From: a virus | Length of the DNA: 30,623 nucleotides | Virus record (IMG/VR): IMGVR_UViG_3300045141_000278 | Coordinates: 1-30,623 of that record | Direction: 5' to 3' (one strand) | In this document: one piece after another, positions 6,900-13,386 of the stretch | Numbering within the stretch: position 1 is the stretch's first letter | Layout: each line of letters opens with the position of its first letter | The notes under the pieces: model-generated | Told to the model about the DNA's origin: nothing | Database searches by the model: none | The model's input: the letters and a program-made list of their open reading frames with translations, nothing else | Position numbers and translations under genes: made by a program

Positions 6900-7831
6900 A
6901 TCCGCGCACCCGGGTCAGCGGCAGCGGACCAGGCGTCCTCGGGGATGACCTGCCACGAACCGCCATCCACCGGGTAATCGCCTACGGACAGGCGCTCACG
7001 GGCGAACTCCCCCGGCGACAGCGCCGCACGTTCCTTGGCGATGTACTCCGCCGTGATCCTGATCCCCATGCCCGGATTAGCCAGCGCCCACTCCGCCGGG
7101 TCCGCCGGATCATAGGCGTCCGGGTCCACCGACCACTCGAAGAACGCCAGCGCCGGGTCCGCGCCCGTCAGGCCCCGCTCGCGCACCCGGCCCAGTTGCG
7201 TCGAGGTCGGCAGGCCAGCGGTTGACGTGTACCAGACTTGCGGGTTCGGCCGGGCCGACAGCGTGGGCAGCAGCGCCGCCATCTCGTCATCACCCAGCGC
7301 GTACGCCTCGTCCAGGATCACCAGATCCGCCGAGAAGCCACGGCCCGAGCCGCTGGTCCGGGCGATGAACCGCAGCCGCTTGCCGTTCTTCAGCTCGATC
7401 GACTCGGCGCCCCGCTGGAGGTACACCTGACGCACCCGGCGGCGGAACGAGGGGTTCCGCTCGATCCGCCCCTGGATGCGCCGGAACGCCTCCGACGCCG
7501 TCTTGAACTCATGCGCGCTGTGCAGGATCAGCTCGGCGCCGAAGTCATCAAGGAACAGCGCCGCGAGCTCCAGGGCCTCCAGGACGGCCCCCTTGCCGTT
7601 CTGGCGGGCCACGATCAGGGCCACCTCGAACGCGGACCACCGCTCATCGCCCGTGCGGCCCAGGCCCTGCTCCAGAACCCAGCGCTCCCAGTCGTCCAGG
7701 TGCAGGCCAGCGGCGCGGGCAAGTTCGGCTGTCCGCTCACCTTCCGACCACGCCGCGGGCGGCGCCGACGCTATGCGCGGGCGCTGGCTACCCAGCAGCA
7801 GCGCGCCTGGCGCGTCGAGCGTTGAGGTCAT
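6896..7831 (-). CDS. Terminase large subunit, separate ATPase-domain gene
   Basis: This is the packaging motor ATPase. Residues 74-81 form the variant Walker A common in actinophage terminases (V-A-R-Q-N-G-K-G). Residues 170-176 form Walker B with the catalytic glutamate (L-V-I-L-D-E-A), and the coupling motif Y-T-S-T-A-G follows near 200. The protein stops at 311 residues, right after the typical linker W-S-A-A-A-D-P-G-A-R-M. Full-length TerL proteins of this type continue straight into the nuclease domain, which here is the next gene. The ATG at 7831 has AGGA upstream and overlaps the end of the small-subunit gene by 44 bases. Confidence 0.9.
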   Translation of the reverse strand: MTSTLDAPGALLLGSQRPRIASAPPAAWSEGERTAELARAAGLHLDDWERWVLEQGLGRTGDERWSAFEVALIVARQNGKGAVLEALELAALFLDDFGAELILHSAHEFKTASEAFRRIQGRIERNPSFRRRVRQVYLQRGAESIELKNGKRLRFIARTSGSGRGFSADLVILDEAYALGDDEMAALLPTLSARPNPQVWYTSTAGLPTSTQLGRVRERGLTGADPALAFFEWSVDPDAYDPADPAEWALANPGMGIRITAEYIAKERAALSPGEFARERLSVGDYPVDGGSWQVIPEDAWSAAADPGARM

Positions 7832-8060
7832 CGATTACGTCCTGTTCAGGCGCCTCGGCGCCCTCGCGCAGGTCAATGAGCAGGATCCGCAGCTGCCCTG
7901 CCGCAGCGGCAGCGGCGACCGCGCCGCGCGCCGTGTCGATCTGGCAGGCCAGGCTCACCGCCAGCGCTGCCGAGCCGTCCTGCTGGACACTGACGCCCAG
8001 CGACCGCAGCTCGGACCTGACCGCCTTCTCGACATTGCCCTGAGGCTTGCGCGCAGTCAT
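7788..8060 (-). CDS. Terminase small-subunit candidate (90 aa)
   Basis: Starting at the ATG at 8060, which has AAGGCGG upstream, the protein is helical: K-A-V-R-S-E-L-R-S-L-G-V then a long alanine-rich helix with Q-I-D-T-A-R and a C-terminal L-R-I-L-L-I-D-L-R-E. Short helical proteins of this kind sit between HNH and TerL genes in many actinophages and are taken as small terminase or adaptor proteins. The overlap with the ATPase gene and the position support this. The assignment is mainly by context, since no DNA-binding motif is clear. Confidence 0.6.
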   Translation of the reverse strand: MTARKPQGNVEKAVRSELRSLGVSVQQDGSAALAVSLACQIDTARGAVAAAAAAGQLRILLIDLREGAEAPEQDVIDDLNARRARRAAAG

Positions 8061-8385
8061 CCGGGCCGCCTTAGGTGACTGTGAGTTACGAAGCCCTAGT
8101 TTAAAATCGGACACACACACGTAGGCTGTGGAGTCCTCAGACCAAGATCATTCTGCGTCCGCGATTCATCGTCGCAGGTCAGAGCCACAATCCGAACACC
8201 CGCACACTCACGCCGGATGGTCGCCAGCTCTGGGCCCTCCGACCACCGTCACTGCCTGTCACCATCCGGGGGTGGTGTGGGTGGTGGCTGCCGCCCGGTC
8301 ACCCTCCCGATCGCAGCGCACAGGCAGGGGGGTAGGCCGTACAGGTGACCATCCGTCAGGCGTACGTACGGATGTCCTGGTGAAC
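8061..8385. other. Intergenic region upstream of the terminase genes
   Basis: No convincing gene is seen on either strand. The stretch includes a local A/T-rich patch at 8099-8108 (TTTAAAA core), which on the minus strand gives a TAAACT box that could be the -10 of a late promoter driving terminase. An inverted repeat ATCCGT (8351-8356) / ACGGAT (8368-8373) flanks the palindrome CGTACGTACG and may be an operator. Both readings are tentative. Confidence 0.4.
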
Positions 8386-8565
8386 CTATGCGCACCCGCT
8401 CATCAGCCTCAGCCACGCCGATGCGCTCATCAGTGCGGCGGAGGGCCCGCGCTTCCTGCGCCCGCGGGCGTAGCACGCCTCGGGTTCGGTGCACACCCAC
8501 CTGTCCCAGTCGCGCGTCAGCTCAGCGTCCGCCTCGTTCCCGCACCACCAGCAGCAGCGGGTCAC
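8386..8565 (-). CDS. Zinc-ribbon micro-protein (59 aa)
   Basis: A GTG start at 8565 overlaps the stop of the preceding gene (GTGA). The product begins M-T-R-C-C-W-W-C-G-N-E and carries a second cysteine pair (V-C-T-E-P-E-A-C) before a basic G-R-R-K-R-G segment, a plausible four-cysteine zinc-binding fold of about 30 residues. Such micro-proteins are common in actinophage operons. The zinc site and basic patch suggest nucleic-acid or protein binding, but the function is unknown. Confidence 0.6.
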   Translation of the reverse strand: MTRCCWWCGNEADAELTRDWDRWVCTEPEACYARGRRKRGPSAALMSASAWLRLMSGCA

Positions 8566-8807
8566 GGATGCTGGCGGACCAGGCAGACATGGCCGCCGCG
8601 GTAGACGACGGACGCACCGGCGAGCTGGTCAAGCGGGATGCCGCGCTGCTTGCCCTTCTTCCAGCCGAACTCAACGGGGGTGAGCTGCTGCTGGGCTATG
8701 AGATGGGCAAGGGCTTCACGGTCAATGCGGAGATGGTCCATGACCGCACCGAAACGGCACAGCCCGCGATCGGCGTATGCCTGGTCAATCGGCTTCAGGT
8801 CCGCCAT
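8562..8807 (-). CDS. Small helical DNA-binding-like protein (81 aa)
   Basis: The protein has several amphipathic helices (A-V-M-D-H-L-R-I-D-R-E-A-L-A-H-L-I-A) followed by T-P-V-E-F-G-W-K-K-G-K-Q-R-G-I-P-L-D-Q-L. The latter resembles the recognition-wing part of small excisionase or MerR-like helix-turn-helix proteins. The ATG lies two bases after the stop of the 47-residue gene, and its own stop overlaps the next start. A regulatory or accessory recombination role is possible. No family was recognised with certainty. Confidence 0.6.
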   Translation of the reverse strand: MADLKPIDQAYADRGLCRFGAVMDHLRIDREALAHLIAQQQLTPVEFGWKKGKQRGIPLDQLAGASVVYRGGHVCLVRQHP

Positions 8808-8809
8808 GG

Positions 8810-8953
8810 TCAGTGCCCTGGCCGCCGTGCACGGCTGTGCCTGCGGACGGGGACCATGCGGGCTGGCGGCACACGCCGCTGGTCCTTCCGCGTGATGACC
8901 TGGCCCTTGGTGCGCTTGCCTTTCGGCTCAGGCTGTGACCATGGCTGGCCCAT
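8810..8953 (-). CDS. Basic micro-protein (47 aa)
   Basis: Preceded by a strong purine-rich site (GGTGGGG) four bases from the ATG at 8953. The product is highly basic: K-G-K-R-T-K-G-Q-V-I-T-R-K-D-Q-R-R-V-P-P in the middle and an arginine-rich end. It overlaps the previous gene by 26 bases and ends two bases before the next ATG. It may bind nucleic acid. Nothing more can be said from sequence. Confidence 0.5.
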   Translation of the reverse strand: MGQPWSQPEPKGKRTKGQVITRKDQRRVPPARMVPVRRHSRARRPGH

Positions 8954-9068
8954 TGCCCCACCTGTCGTCCTGCGCCTGGCCGAGCAGCACGCCGGTGATG
9001 GTCAGCGGCGGGCCGCCATGGCCGCCGTTGTGGGCGGAGCCGTTGGCGAAGCTGTTTCCTCGGTCCAT
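8928..9068 (-). CDS. Glycine/asparagine-rich micro-protein (46 aa)
   Basis: An AGGAG ribosome binding site is well placed before the ATG at 9068. The product opens with a Gly/Asn/His-rich segment (residues 4-19) followed by a short hydrophobic strand (L-T-I-T-G-V-L-L-G). It lies 42 bases after the HNH nuclease stop, in the same operon. Unknown function. The translation signal and tight packing are the main support. Confidence 0.5.
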   Translation of the reverse strand: MDRGNSFANGSAHNGGHGGPPLTITGVLLGQAQDDRWGNGPAMVTA

Positions 9069-9110
9069 GGTGTGTCTCCTGTGCGGGGTTCAGGTACCAG
9101 CACGGTAGCC

Positions 9111-9446
9111 CTACCATCGCCGCGACGTGGCCCATTGCCAGGCCTGGCCTCCGCCGCGCCTGGCCCTCAGGATGGCGGCGGTCATGGCCTGGCCCGCGCG
9201 GCGGCTGCAGGACTGATGCTCGAGCCCCTGGTATGCCGTCTTGCCCGAGCCGTCCACATGGCCGAGGTCGACGGCGGAGACGGTCCGCCCGCGCCGGTCA
9301 ACCATGGTCAGGCTGGTGATGGGCTGGCCGCACCGTGCGCATGGCTGCCCCGGCCGCCATGCGGCCCTGGCTGCCTTGACGCGCTTCTGGTGCGGTGGCC
9401 CGTAGCCGCGGGCTGCGGCGCTCAGGCGAGGACGGCTTCTGGTCAT
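9111..9446 (-). CDS. HNH endonuclease (terminase-associated)
   Basis: The 111-residue protein has the actinophage HNH layout: G-Y-G-P-P-H-Q-K-R at the N-terminus, a zinc knuckle C-A-R-C-G-Q-P-I, the catalytic D-L-G-H-V-D-G stretch and the C-S-R-R-A-G end that supplies the second cysteine position. HNH enzymes next to terminase genes are known to assist cutting and packaging of concatemeric DNA in HK97-like phages. The start at 9446 (M-T-R-S-R) has GGGG upstream; an in-frame ATG at 9485 would overlap the divergent promoter. It heads the packaging operon. Confidence 0.85.
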   Translation of the reverse strand: MTRSRPRLSAAARGYGPPHQKRVKAARAAWRPGQPCARCGQPITSLTMVDRRGRTVSAVDLGHVDGSGKTAYQGLEHQSCSRRAGQAMTAAILRARRGGGQAWQWATSRRW

Positions 9447-9456
9447 CAGAGCCCCA

Positions 9457-9485
9457 TTGCTGTAGCGAGCGCTGCACTGTAGCAT
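9457..9485 (+). promoter_or_regulatory. Leaderless promoter of the plus-strand HTH gene
   Basis: TTGCTG at 9457-9462 and TAGCAT at 9480-9485 are spaced by 17 bases. The -10 ends 7 bases before the ATG at 9493, so the message probably begins at the start codon. The promoter occupies the space shared with the divergent HNH gene, so the two may influence each other. Confidence 0.6.
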
Positions 9486-9492
9486 GAGCTAC

Positions 9493-9888
9493 ATGACACC
9501 GGAGGAAAGGCTAGCCAAGACACAGCGGGAAACCTCTGAGTTCTCGCTCACATGGTGGGCCGAGCGACAGCGTGAACTGAATGAAACGCGGAACGGCCTC
9601 GTTCGCCAGGCACTGGACTGGGGGCTGAGCAAGCACCGCATACACCAACTCAGCGGGATCGCGCGGACCACCATCGACCGGATCATCCGGGGCTGCGGCG
9701 CGGAACGGTGGGAACTTGTCACCCATGGCTTTACGGGAGAGCAACTCCTGGAGCGCACCTTCCGCTGCGATCGGGGAGCAGATCATGGCGGGGCGCACAG
9801 CTATGAAGATGTCGAGTTCGAGCCAGCCGCCAAGGAAGGGCGCGTATATCGTGGTGAGCGGGTTGCAGCCGCCAGGTCCATGAGGTGA
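9493..9888 (+). CDS. Helix-turn-helix protein, isolated plus-strand gene (131 aa)
   Basis: The central part contains a helix-turn-helix pattern (A-L-D-W-G-L-S-K-H-R-I-H-Q-L-S-G-I-A-R-T then T-I-D-R-I-I-R-G) typical of XRE- or Hin-like recognition helices that choose operator DNA. An N-terminal charged helix precedes it, and the C-terminal 45 residues are acidic then basic. The start is set at the second ATG (9493), which lies 7 bases after a TANNNT box; a first ATG at 9484 falls inside that box. It is flanked by minus-strand operons on both sides, so it may be a regulator expressed independently of the lytic genes. Confidence 0.7.
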   Translation: MTPEERLAKTQRETSEFSLTWWAERQRELNETRNGLVRQALDWGLSKHRIHQLSGIARTTIDRIIRGCGAERWELVTHGFTGEQLLERTFRCDRGADHGGAHSYEDVEFEPAAKEGRVYRGERVAAARSMR

Positions 9889-9940
9889 GAACGGGAACTA
9901 CGGGTACGCATGGAACTCCCGCCCGTCGCCGCTGCAACCG

Positions 9941-10087
9941 TCAGGAGTCTGAGCGACCGACAATCGGGGTGTACCCGGCCTTGATCCCGGCCAGCCGCTG
10001 GAGCGACGACCGCCATGTCACCCGGCATTCCCAGCAGCGCAGCTCATGGCGCGCGGCGCGCAGACGCAAACCCCATCGCACGCTCAC
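9941..10087 (-). CDS. Basic micro-protein with one CxxC (48 aa)
   Basis: A GTG start overlaps the stop of the 52-residue gene (GTGA). The product is arginine-rich at the N-terminus and contains L-R-C-W-E-C-R-V-T-W, a single cysteine pair that could share a metal ion with a partner or a second chain. It is the last gene of the long early minus-strand operon, convergent with the HTH gene at 9493. Function unknown. Confidence 0.5.
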   Translation of the reverse strand: MSVRWGLRLRAARHELRCWECRVTWRSSLQRLAGIKAGYTPIVGRSDS

Positions 10088-10242
10088 GACTCGTCCTCCC
10101 GCGGGTCGTGCATGAAGTGCCGCATGCCCTCGTACCGCCCGGTCGCCGCCTCGGTGTCGCTGACGCGCCGCCAGCCGTCCATGGTGCGCAGGTACCACCC
10201 GGCACTGGGGCCACCATGGCGGAACGCGGGGTCGGACGTCAC
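10084..10242 (-). CDS. Unknown micro-protein (52 aa)
   Basis: The GTG start at 10242 overlaps the previous stop (GTGA), and the stop overlaps the next GTG in the same way. The sequence has an aromatic core (G-W-Y-L-R-T-M-D-G-W-R-R-V) and an acidic end (P-R-E-D-E-S). Double coupling makes translation likely. No family is recognised. Confidence 0.5.
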   Translation of the reverse strand: MTSDPAFRHGGPSAGWYLRTMDGWRRVSDTEAATGRYEGMRHFMHDPREDES

Positions 10243-10547
10243 CAGACGTCCTTAGCCTCGTCAGCCTCGGTGGCGGGACGTGTGGGAACGCGCTTCAGCT
10301 CAGCGTCGTCGTCGTCAAGGTCGAAGGCGACCTCGCGGAGCATTGACGCTGGCCGCTGATCGGGCACCGGGCCCGGTATGCGGATATCGGCGATCACCGT
10401 GCCGTCCGCACCATGGCGCAGCTCGGCGACCGCACCATCGGCGAAGTCCGGGACGGTGATGGCAGCGAAAACGATCTCCTCGACGCGCTCAGATACGTCG
10501 GTGCTGTCCGACCGGATGGAGCCGAACCATGGCGGCGGCCACGTCAC
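10239..10547 (-). CDS. Unknown acidic protein of the early operon (102 aa)
   Basis: The GTG at 10547 is preferred because it overlaps the preceding stop as GTGA, like its neighbours; an ATG five codons upstream is the alternative. The predicted protein has beta-strand-like alternation (I-V-F-A-A-I-T-V, A-V-A-E-L-R, T-V-I-A-D-I-R-I-P-G) and a strongly acidic C-terminal half (F-D-L-D-D-D-D-A-E-L). It is probably a small soluble fold. No motif gives a function. Confidence 0.55.
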   Translation of the reverse strand: MTWPPPWFGSIRSDSTDVSERVEEIVFAAITVPDFADGAVAELRHGADGTVIADIRIPGPVPDQRPASMLREVAFDLDDDDAELKRVPTRPATEADEAKDVW

Positions 10548-10945
10548 GGCTGGCTCATCCACTGGCCCGGCCCGTCACCCTGCGGCACGCCGGTCGCCCA
10601 GTAGAAGTCGCTGCCGTCCAGGCTCACCTTCAGGTTGAGCCGCCCCGACTCAGGGTCAGGGATGGCACACACCCGCGCTGGCCGCACGTCGCCCGCACGG
10701 ACGGGTGACCCGACGTGGGCGATGTGGCCGCTCGAGCCGGGCACGCCGGGACGGTGCGGGTGCTTGTGGCCGGACATGCCCCCGTTGAACGCGGCGAAGT
10801 TCTCCCGCCACGCGGTGATCTTCTCCGCGTCGGCCTCGTCGAGCGTGTAGCTCACGAGATCGTCCAGGCCGGGCAGGCCGTAGCGCTCCTGGATGTACTC
10901 CATGGCCCAACGGATCTGGGCAGCGGGTCCGCTGGTGGTCTCCAT
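10544..10945 (-). CDS. Unknown early-operon protein (133 aa)
   Basis: Start at the ATG at 10945, two bases after the stop of the membrane gene. Residues 1-50 look helical and acidic (I-R-W-A-M-E-Y-I-Q-E-R-Y, D-E-A-D-A-E-K-I-T-A-W-R). A Gly/His/Pro-rich linker follows. The last 45 residues form beta-like strands (V-C-A-I-P-D-P, L-N-L-K-V-S-L-D-G-S-D-F-Y-W-A-T-G). A two-domain soluble protein is suggested. No family recognised. Confidence 0.55.
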   Translation of the reverse strand: METTSGPAAQIRWAMEYIQERYGLPGLDDLVSYTLDEADAEKITAWRENFAAFNGGMSGHKHPHRPGVPGSSGHIAHVGSPVRAGDVRPARVCAIPDPESGRLNLKVSLDGSDFYWATGVPQGDGPGQWMSQP

Positions 10946-10947
10946 GG

Positions 10948-11133
10948 TCACGCCGCGCCGCCGCGATGGCTCCGCCACCAGACGACGTCGTAGACCACCC
11001 AGCACAGCAGGCCGATGAGCAGGAACGTCGGCCATGTCAGGATGACCCCGGCGTGGATGTGGCCCTGCGCCAGCCGCAGCAGCAGCGAGATGGCCAGGGC
11101 GACGATCGCGGCGATGCCGAGGATCACGGGCAT
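10948..11133 (-). CDS. Small two-helix membrane protein (61 aa)
   Basis: Two transmembrane helices are predicted by eye (about residues 3-21 and 30-50), joined by a short loop with Q-G-H-I-H-A-G. A basic R-S-H-R tail should remain in the cytoplasm. GGGGAG sits well placed before the ATG. Small two-helix proteins in phage operons are often holin-like, and an amidase endolysin gene lies upstream in the same operon (13383-14213). A holin role is therefore possible but unproven. Confidence 0.6.
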   Translation of the reverse strand: MPVILGIAAIVALAISLLLRLAQGHIHAGVILTWPTFLLIGLLCWVVYDVVWWRSHRGGAA

Positions 11134-11188
11134 GGTCTCTCCCCGCTCGCGCAGTTCCGGGCCTCGCGCAGGTTGCGGCGCTCCATGG

Positions 11189-11488
11189 TCAGGCCGTGGC
11201 CAGGCCGCCGACGCCCTGCCCGGCGGTGCCGATGTCAGCGACGGCCTGCTTCAGCGACGCGAGGACGGATGGGTCAACGGGCTGCCCGGCGGCGACCTGG
11301 CCCTCCAGCTGCTTGATCAGCGCCAGCGCTGCGGTCACGCCATCATTGATCTTGCCAACCTGGGTCTCCAGGTCGGCGACGTCCTGCTGGATCTCAGCGT
11401 CTTGCTCAGACAAGTCATTCACCCGTTTCAGGATCATGTGGACGGTCTTCTGGATGTCACGCGCCATCCTGAAGTTAAACCAGGGCAT
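11189..11488 (-). CDS. Coiled-coil phage protein (99 aa)
   Basis: Residues 10-70 show clear heptads (I-L-K-R-V-N-D-L-S-E-Q-D-A-E-I ... L-I-K-Q-L-E-G-Q-V), then a proline and a short glycine-rich end. The ATG at 11488 has GGAAGG upstream. Small coiled-coil proteins with L-E-x-Q-V heptads are widespread in actinophages, and some accompany lysis or tail functions. Here the gene lies between the methyltransferase/HTH pair and the membrane protein. It is probably an oligomeric structural or adaptor protein. Confidence 0.6.
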   Translation of the reverse strand: MPWFNFRMARDIQKTVHMILKRVNDLSEQDAEIQQDVADLETQVGKINDGVTAALALIKQLEGQVAAGQPVDPSVLASLKQAVADIGTAGQGVGGLATA

Positions 11489-11556
11489 GGGCGCCGCCTT
11501 CCGGCAGGCAGCAAAATGGCGGCGGCCCCGTCTGAGGGCACACCACCGGATGCGGG

Positions 11557-11802
11557 TTACGTTACTTCATCCCCGCCACCAGCGGTAGCAGGCGCGTCGA
11601 GGTACGGCAGCAAGGCGGCGTGGAGCCGCTGGATGCGTGCCATGTCCCAGGTGGAGTGGGGGTGGCCGCCGCGGCCGGTGTAGCGGTGCCCGGCGGGTTT
11701 CCAGCCGAGCGCGCGGATGATCATGCGGAGCTGTTTCTCGGTGACCGGCGGGTCGAGCACTTCGGCGGCTTCGCCGAGCGTGAACGCCACCGATACGGCC
11801 AT
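11557..11802 (-). CDS. Small helix-turn-helix protein (81 aa)
   Basis: A winged-helix-like layout is visible. F-T-L-G-E-A-A-E-V-L and K-Q-L-R-M-I-I-R-A-L-G are the two DNA-binding helices. G-H-R-Y-T-G-R-G-G-H-P may be the wing, and a further helix M-A-R-I-Q-R-L-H-A-A-L-L-P-Y-L closes the domain. Phage proteins of this size act as excisionases or small regulators. The ATG at 11802 has only a weak ribosome binding site and lies 29 bases after the methyltransferase stop. Confidence 0.6.
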   Translation of the reverse strand: MAVSVAFTLGEAAEVLDPPVTEKQLRMIIRALGWKPAGHRYTGRGGHPHSTWDMARIQRLHAALLPYLDAPATAGGGDEVT

Positions 11803-11831
11803 CCGTAAATGGTGCCAGGAGATGACCGTAA

Positions 11832-12500
11832 TCAGGCCGCATTGGCCAGCGCGTCCATGAGCATCCGGCCGATGTGCTCGGTGTAGGCGGGCGGAATGGC
11901 CTGGGCCAGCTCCAGGACTTCCATCCAGTCGATGCCCATGGCGGCCCGCCAGCGGTTCAGGCGCCCGGACAGGCGCCCGCTGCTGGGCCGGACGCCGCCG
12001 TACCCGTAGACGCCGACAGCCCTGGCCGCGTGGTGGCACGGCGGCCGGAGATCGAACGCCCGCCAGCTGGTCTCGAACCAGCGCTCGCGCTGGACGGCGA
12101 GCCCGAACATGCACCCGCAGAGCTTGAGATCAGGGCGCATGGGTGCACCGGGGACGTTCTCGATGATCCAGGGCAGGCCGGATCTGAGCAGCAGCTCGCG
12201 GGTCGGTGCCAGCAGGTCGGGGTGAGCACCCGGGTCGCCGCGGGTGGCCGTGATGGAGCTGAACGCCTGGCAGGGCGGGCTGGCGTGGATGGCCGCGAAG
12301 TCCTCCAGCGCCCATCCGTCGTAGCAGCCAAGTCCGGTGATGATCCCCAGCAGCGCTACCGCGTCCTCCTGGATGAACCCGAACGGGTAGCGCGGCTGCG
12401 GCCTGATGTCCACGCCAACGACGTCGAACCCGGCGCGGTGGTAGCCCATGGCTGCGCCGCCAGCCCCGCAGAACAGGTCGAGCAGACGCGGCCGCGTCAC
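11832..12500 (-). CDS. DNA (cytosine-5) methyltransferase
   Basis: This enzyme would transfer a methyl group from SAM to carbon 5 of cytosine in DNA. Motif I (D-L-F-C-G-A-G-G) is at residues 8-15, the catalytic P-P-C-Q with Cys77 at 75-78, E-N-V-P (motif VI) at 114-117 and Q-R-E-R (motif VIII-like) at 137-140. The C-terminal A-I-P-P-A-Y-T-E-H-I-G is typical of motif X. At 222 residues it is short, with a very small target-recognition region, as in phage enzymes. The GTG start overlaps the preceding stop (GTGA). No restriction enzyme partner lies beside it, so protection of phage DNA or gene regulation is likely. Confidence 0.88.
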   Translation of the reverse strand: MTRPRLLDLFCGAGGAAMGYHRAGFDVVGVDIRPQPRYPFGFIQEDAVALLGIITGLGCYDGWALEDFAAIHASPPCQAFSSITATRGDPGAHPDLLAPTRELLLRSGLPWIIENVPGAPMRPDLKLCGCMFGLAVQRERWFETSWRAFDLRPPCHHAARAVGVYGYGGVRPSSGRLSGRLNRWRAAMGIDWMEVLELAQAIPPAYTEHIGRMLMDALANAA

Positions 12501-13099
12501 GGTGCCACCGCCCACACGGTGCCGTCAGGACCGACCACCATCGGCGTCCCGGACACCGCGCCGAGCATCATCGACGCCACCGGCCGGTTCCCGTCCAGGT
12601 CCGTGCAGTCCACCGTCACGCACGCCACCAGCCCCGCCCGCACCGCCACCCGCAGGTTCGGCGCCGCGCAGAACGGGCACGCGGGCCGCTGCCCCAGCGC
12701 GTTGACCCGTAGCCGCTCCCACTTCTCGGCCTCGTCGACCGCGGGCAGGGTGCGGATCGCCTGGACGTGGCGGCACAGCTCGCGGGCCGCGTCCCGGGCA
12801 CGGTCCTGCGCCACGGCGTGGGACAGGCTGGCGATGGCGTCCAGTGCCGCGCCCGTCGCCGACGCGGGACGGCGCCGCCCTGACCGGCCGGTGACGATGA
12901 GCCGCAGCAGCGCCTCGGTGTCGGCGATGGCCGCGAGCGCGTCGAGCAGCGCCATGGCGGCCTGCGGGTTCCACGGCGGCCGGGAGCCGGGTTTGCCGCT
13001 GGCGCGGGTGCGGGCGGCGGTGTCGGGTTCGGCGGTGAGCGCGGCGGCGCGGGGCAGCCATATGGCCAGATCGCTACACGCCTCTGTAAGCCCGCTCAT
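12497..13099 (-). CDS. Helical protein with C-terminal zinc finger (200 aa)
   Basis: The first 130 residues are alanine-rich helices (A-M-A-L-L-D-A-L-A-A-I-A-D-T-E-A). Then follow C-P-F-C-A-A-P-N-L-R-V and a further cysteine in T-V-D-C-T-D, forming a possible zinc finger. The end is strand-like (P-M-V-V-G-P-D-G-T-V-W-A-V-A-P). The ATG start at 13099 overlaps the previous stop (ATGA). Proteins with this C-P-F-C finger occur near replication genes in actinobacterial mobile elements. I infer a nucleic-acid-related role but cannot name it. Confidence 0.6.
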   Translation of the reverse strand: MSGLTEACSDLAIWLPRAAALTAEPDTAARTRASGKPGSRPPWNPQAAMALLDALAAIADTEALLRLIVTGRSGRRRPASATGAALDAIASLSHAVAQDRARDAARELCRHVQAIRTLPAVDEAEKWERLRVNALGQRPACPFCAAPNLRVAVRAGLVACVTVDCTDLDGNRPVASMMLGAVSGTPMVVGPDGTVWAVAP

Positions 13100-13386
13100 G
13101 GCCGGGGGGTACCTGAGGTATGGGCCGGGGCCTGTTCGGCCGTCTGTGGCGAACCCGTGCGGCTTCCAGGGGCATCCTCGCCGGGCGAGGCCGCGGCCAT
13201 CCACGGCGCGGCGGCTTCGAGCATGTCCCGCACCGTCCCGCCGCGCAGGAACACCGCCGTGGCGGCGTCCACCGCCTCAGGCGGCACGGCGCTCACCGGC
13301 TGCCGTTGATCGAGGCCGCACGTGGGGCAGGGCAACTCCGGCATGTGCGTCTCCGGGCACATCGTGAAGCGATCGGGACGGCTCAC
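13096..13386 (-). CDS. Small protein with cysteine-pair motif (96 aa)
   Basis: The GTG start overlaps the amidase stop (GTGA); an ATG at residue 9 is the alternative. There are cysteines at C-P-E-T-H and C-P-T-C-G-L near the N-terminus, a helical middle (A-A-T-A-V-F-L-R-G-G-T-V-R-D-M-L-E-A-A) and a disordered Ser/Thr/Pro-rich end. The metal-binding appearance and coupled position put it with the early-operon zinc proteins. No function can be assigned. Confidence 0.55.
   Translation of the reverse strand: MSRPDRFTMCPETHMPELPCPTCGLDQRQPVSAVPPEAVDAATAVFLRGGTVRDMLEAAAPWMAAASPGEDAPGSRTGSPQTAEQAPAHTSGTPRP

Noticed and set aside
6880-6915. Programmed -1 frameshift producing a fused terminase
   Set aside because: No slippery heptamer or downstream stem is visible at the GTGA junction. 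Stop-start coupling explains the arrangement more simply.
8351-8373. ATCCGT/ACGGAT repeat around CGTACGTACG as an attachment core
   Set aside because: It is far from either recombinase gene, and no second copy was noticed in the window. Kept only as a possible operator.
8249-8500. Minus-strand frame of 83 codons upstream of the terminase genes
   Set aside because: It overlaps the better-supported 59-residue zinc-ribbon gene in another frame and has no ribosome binding site or motif.
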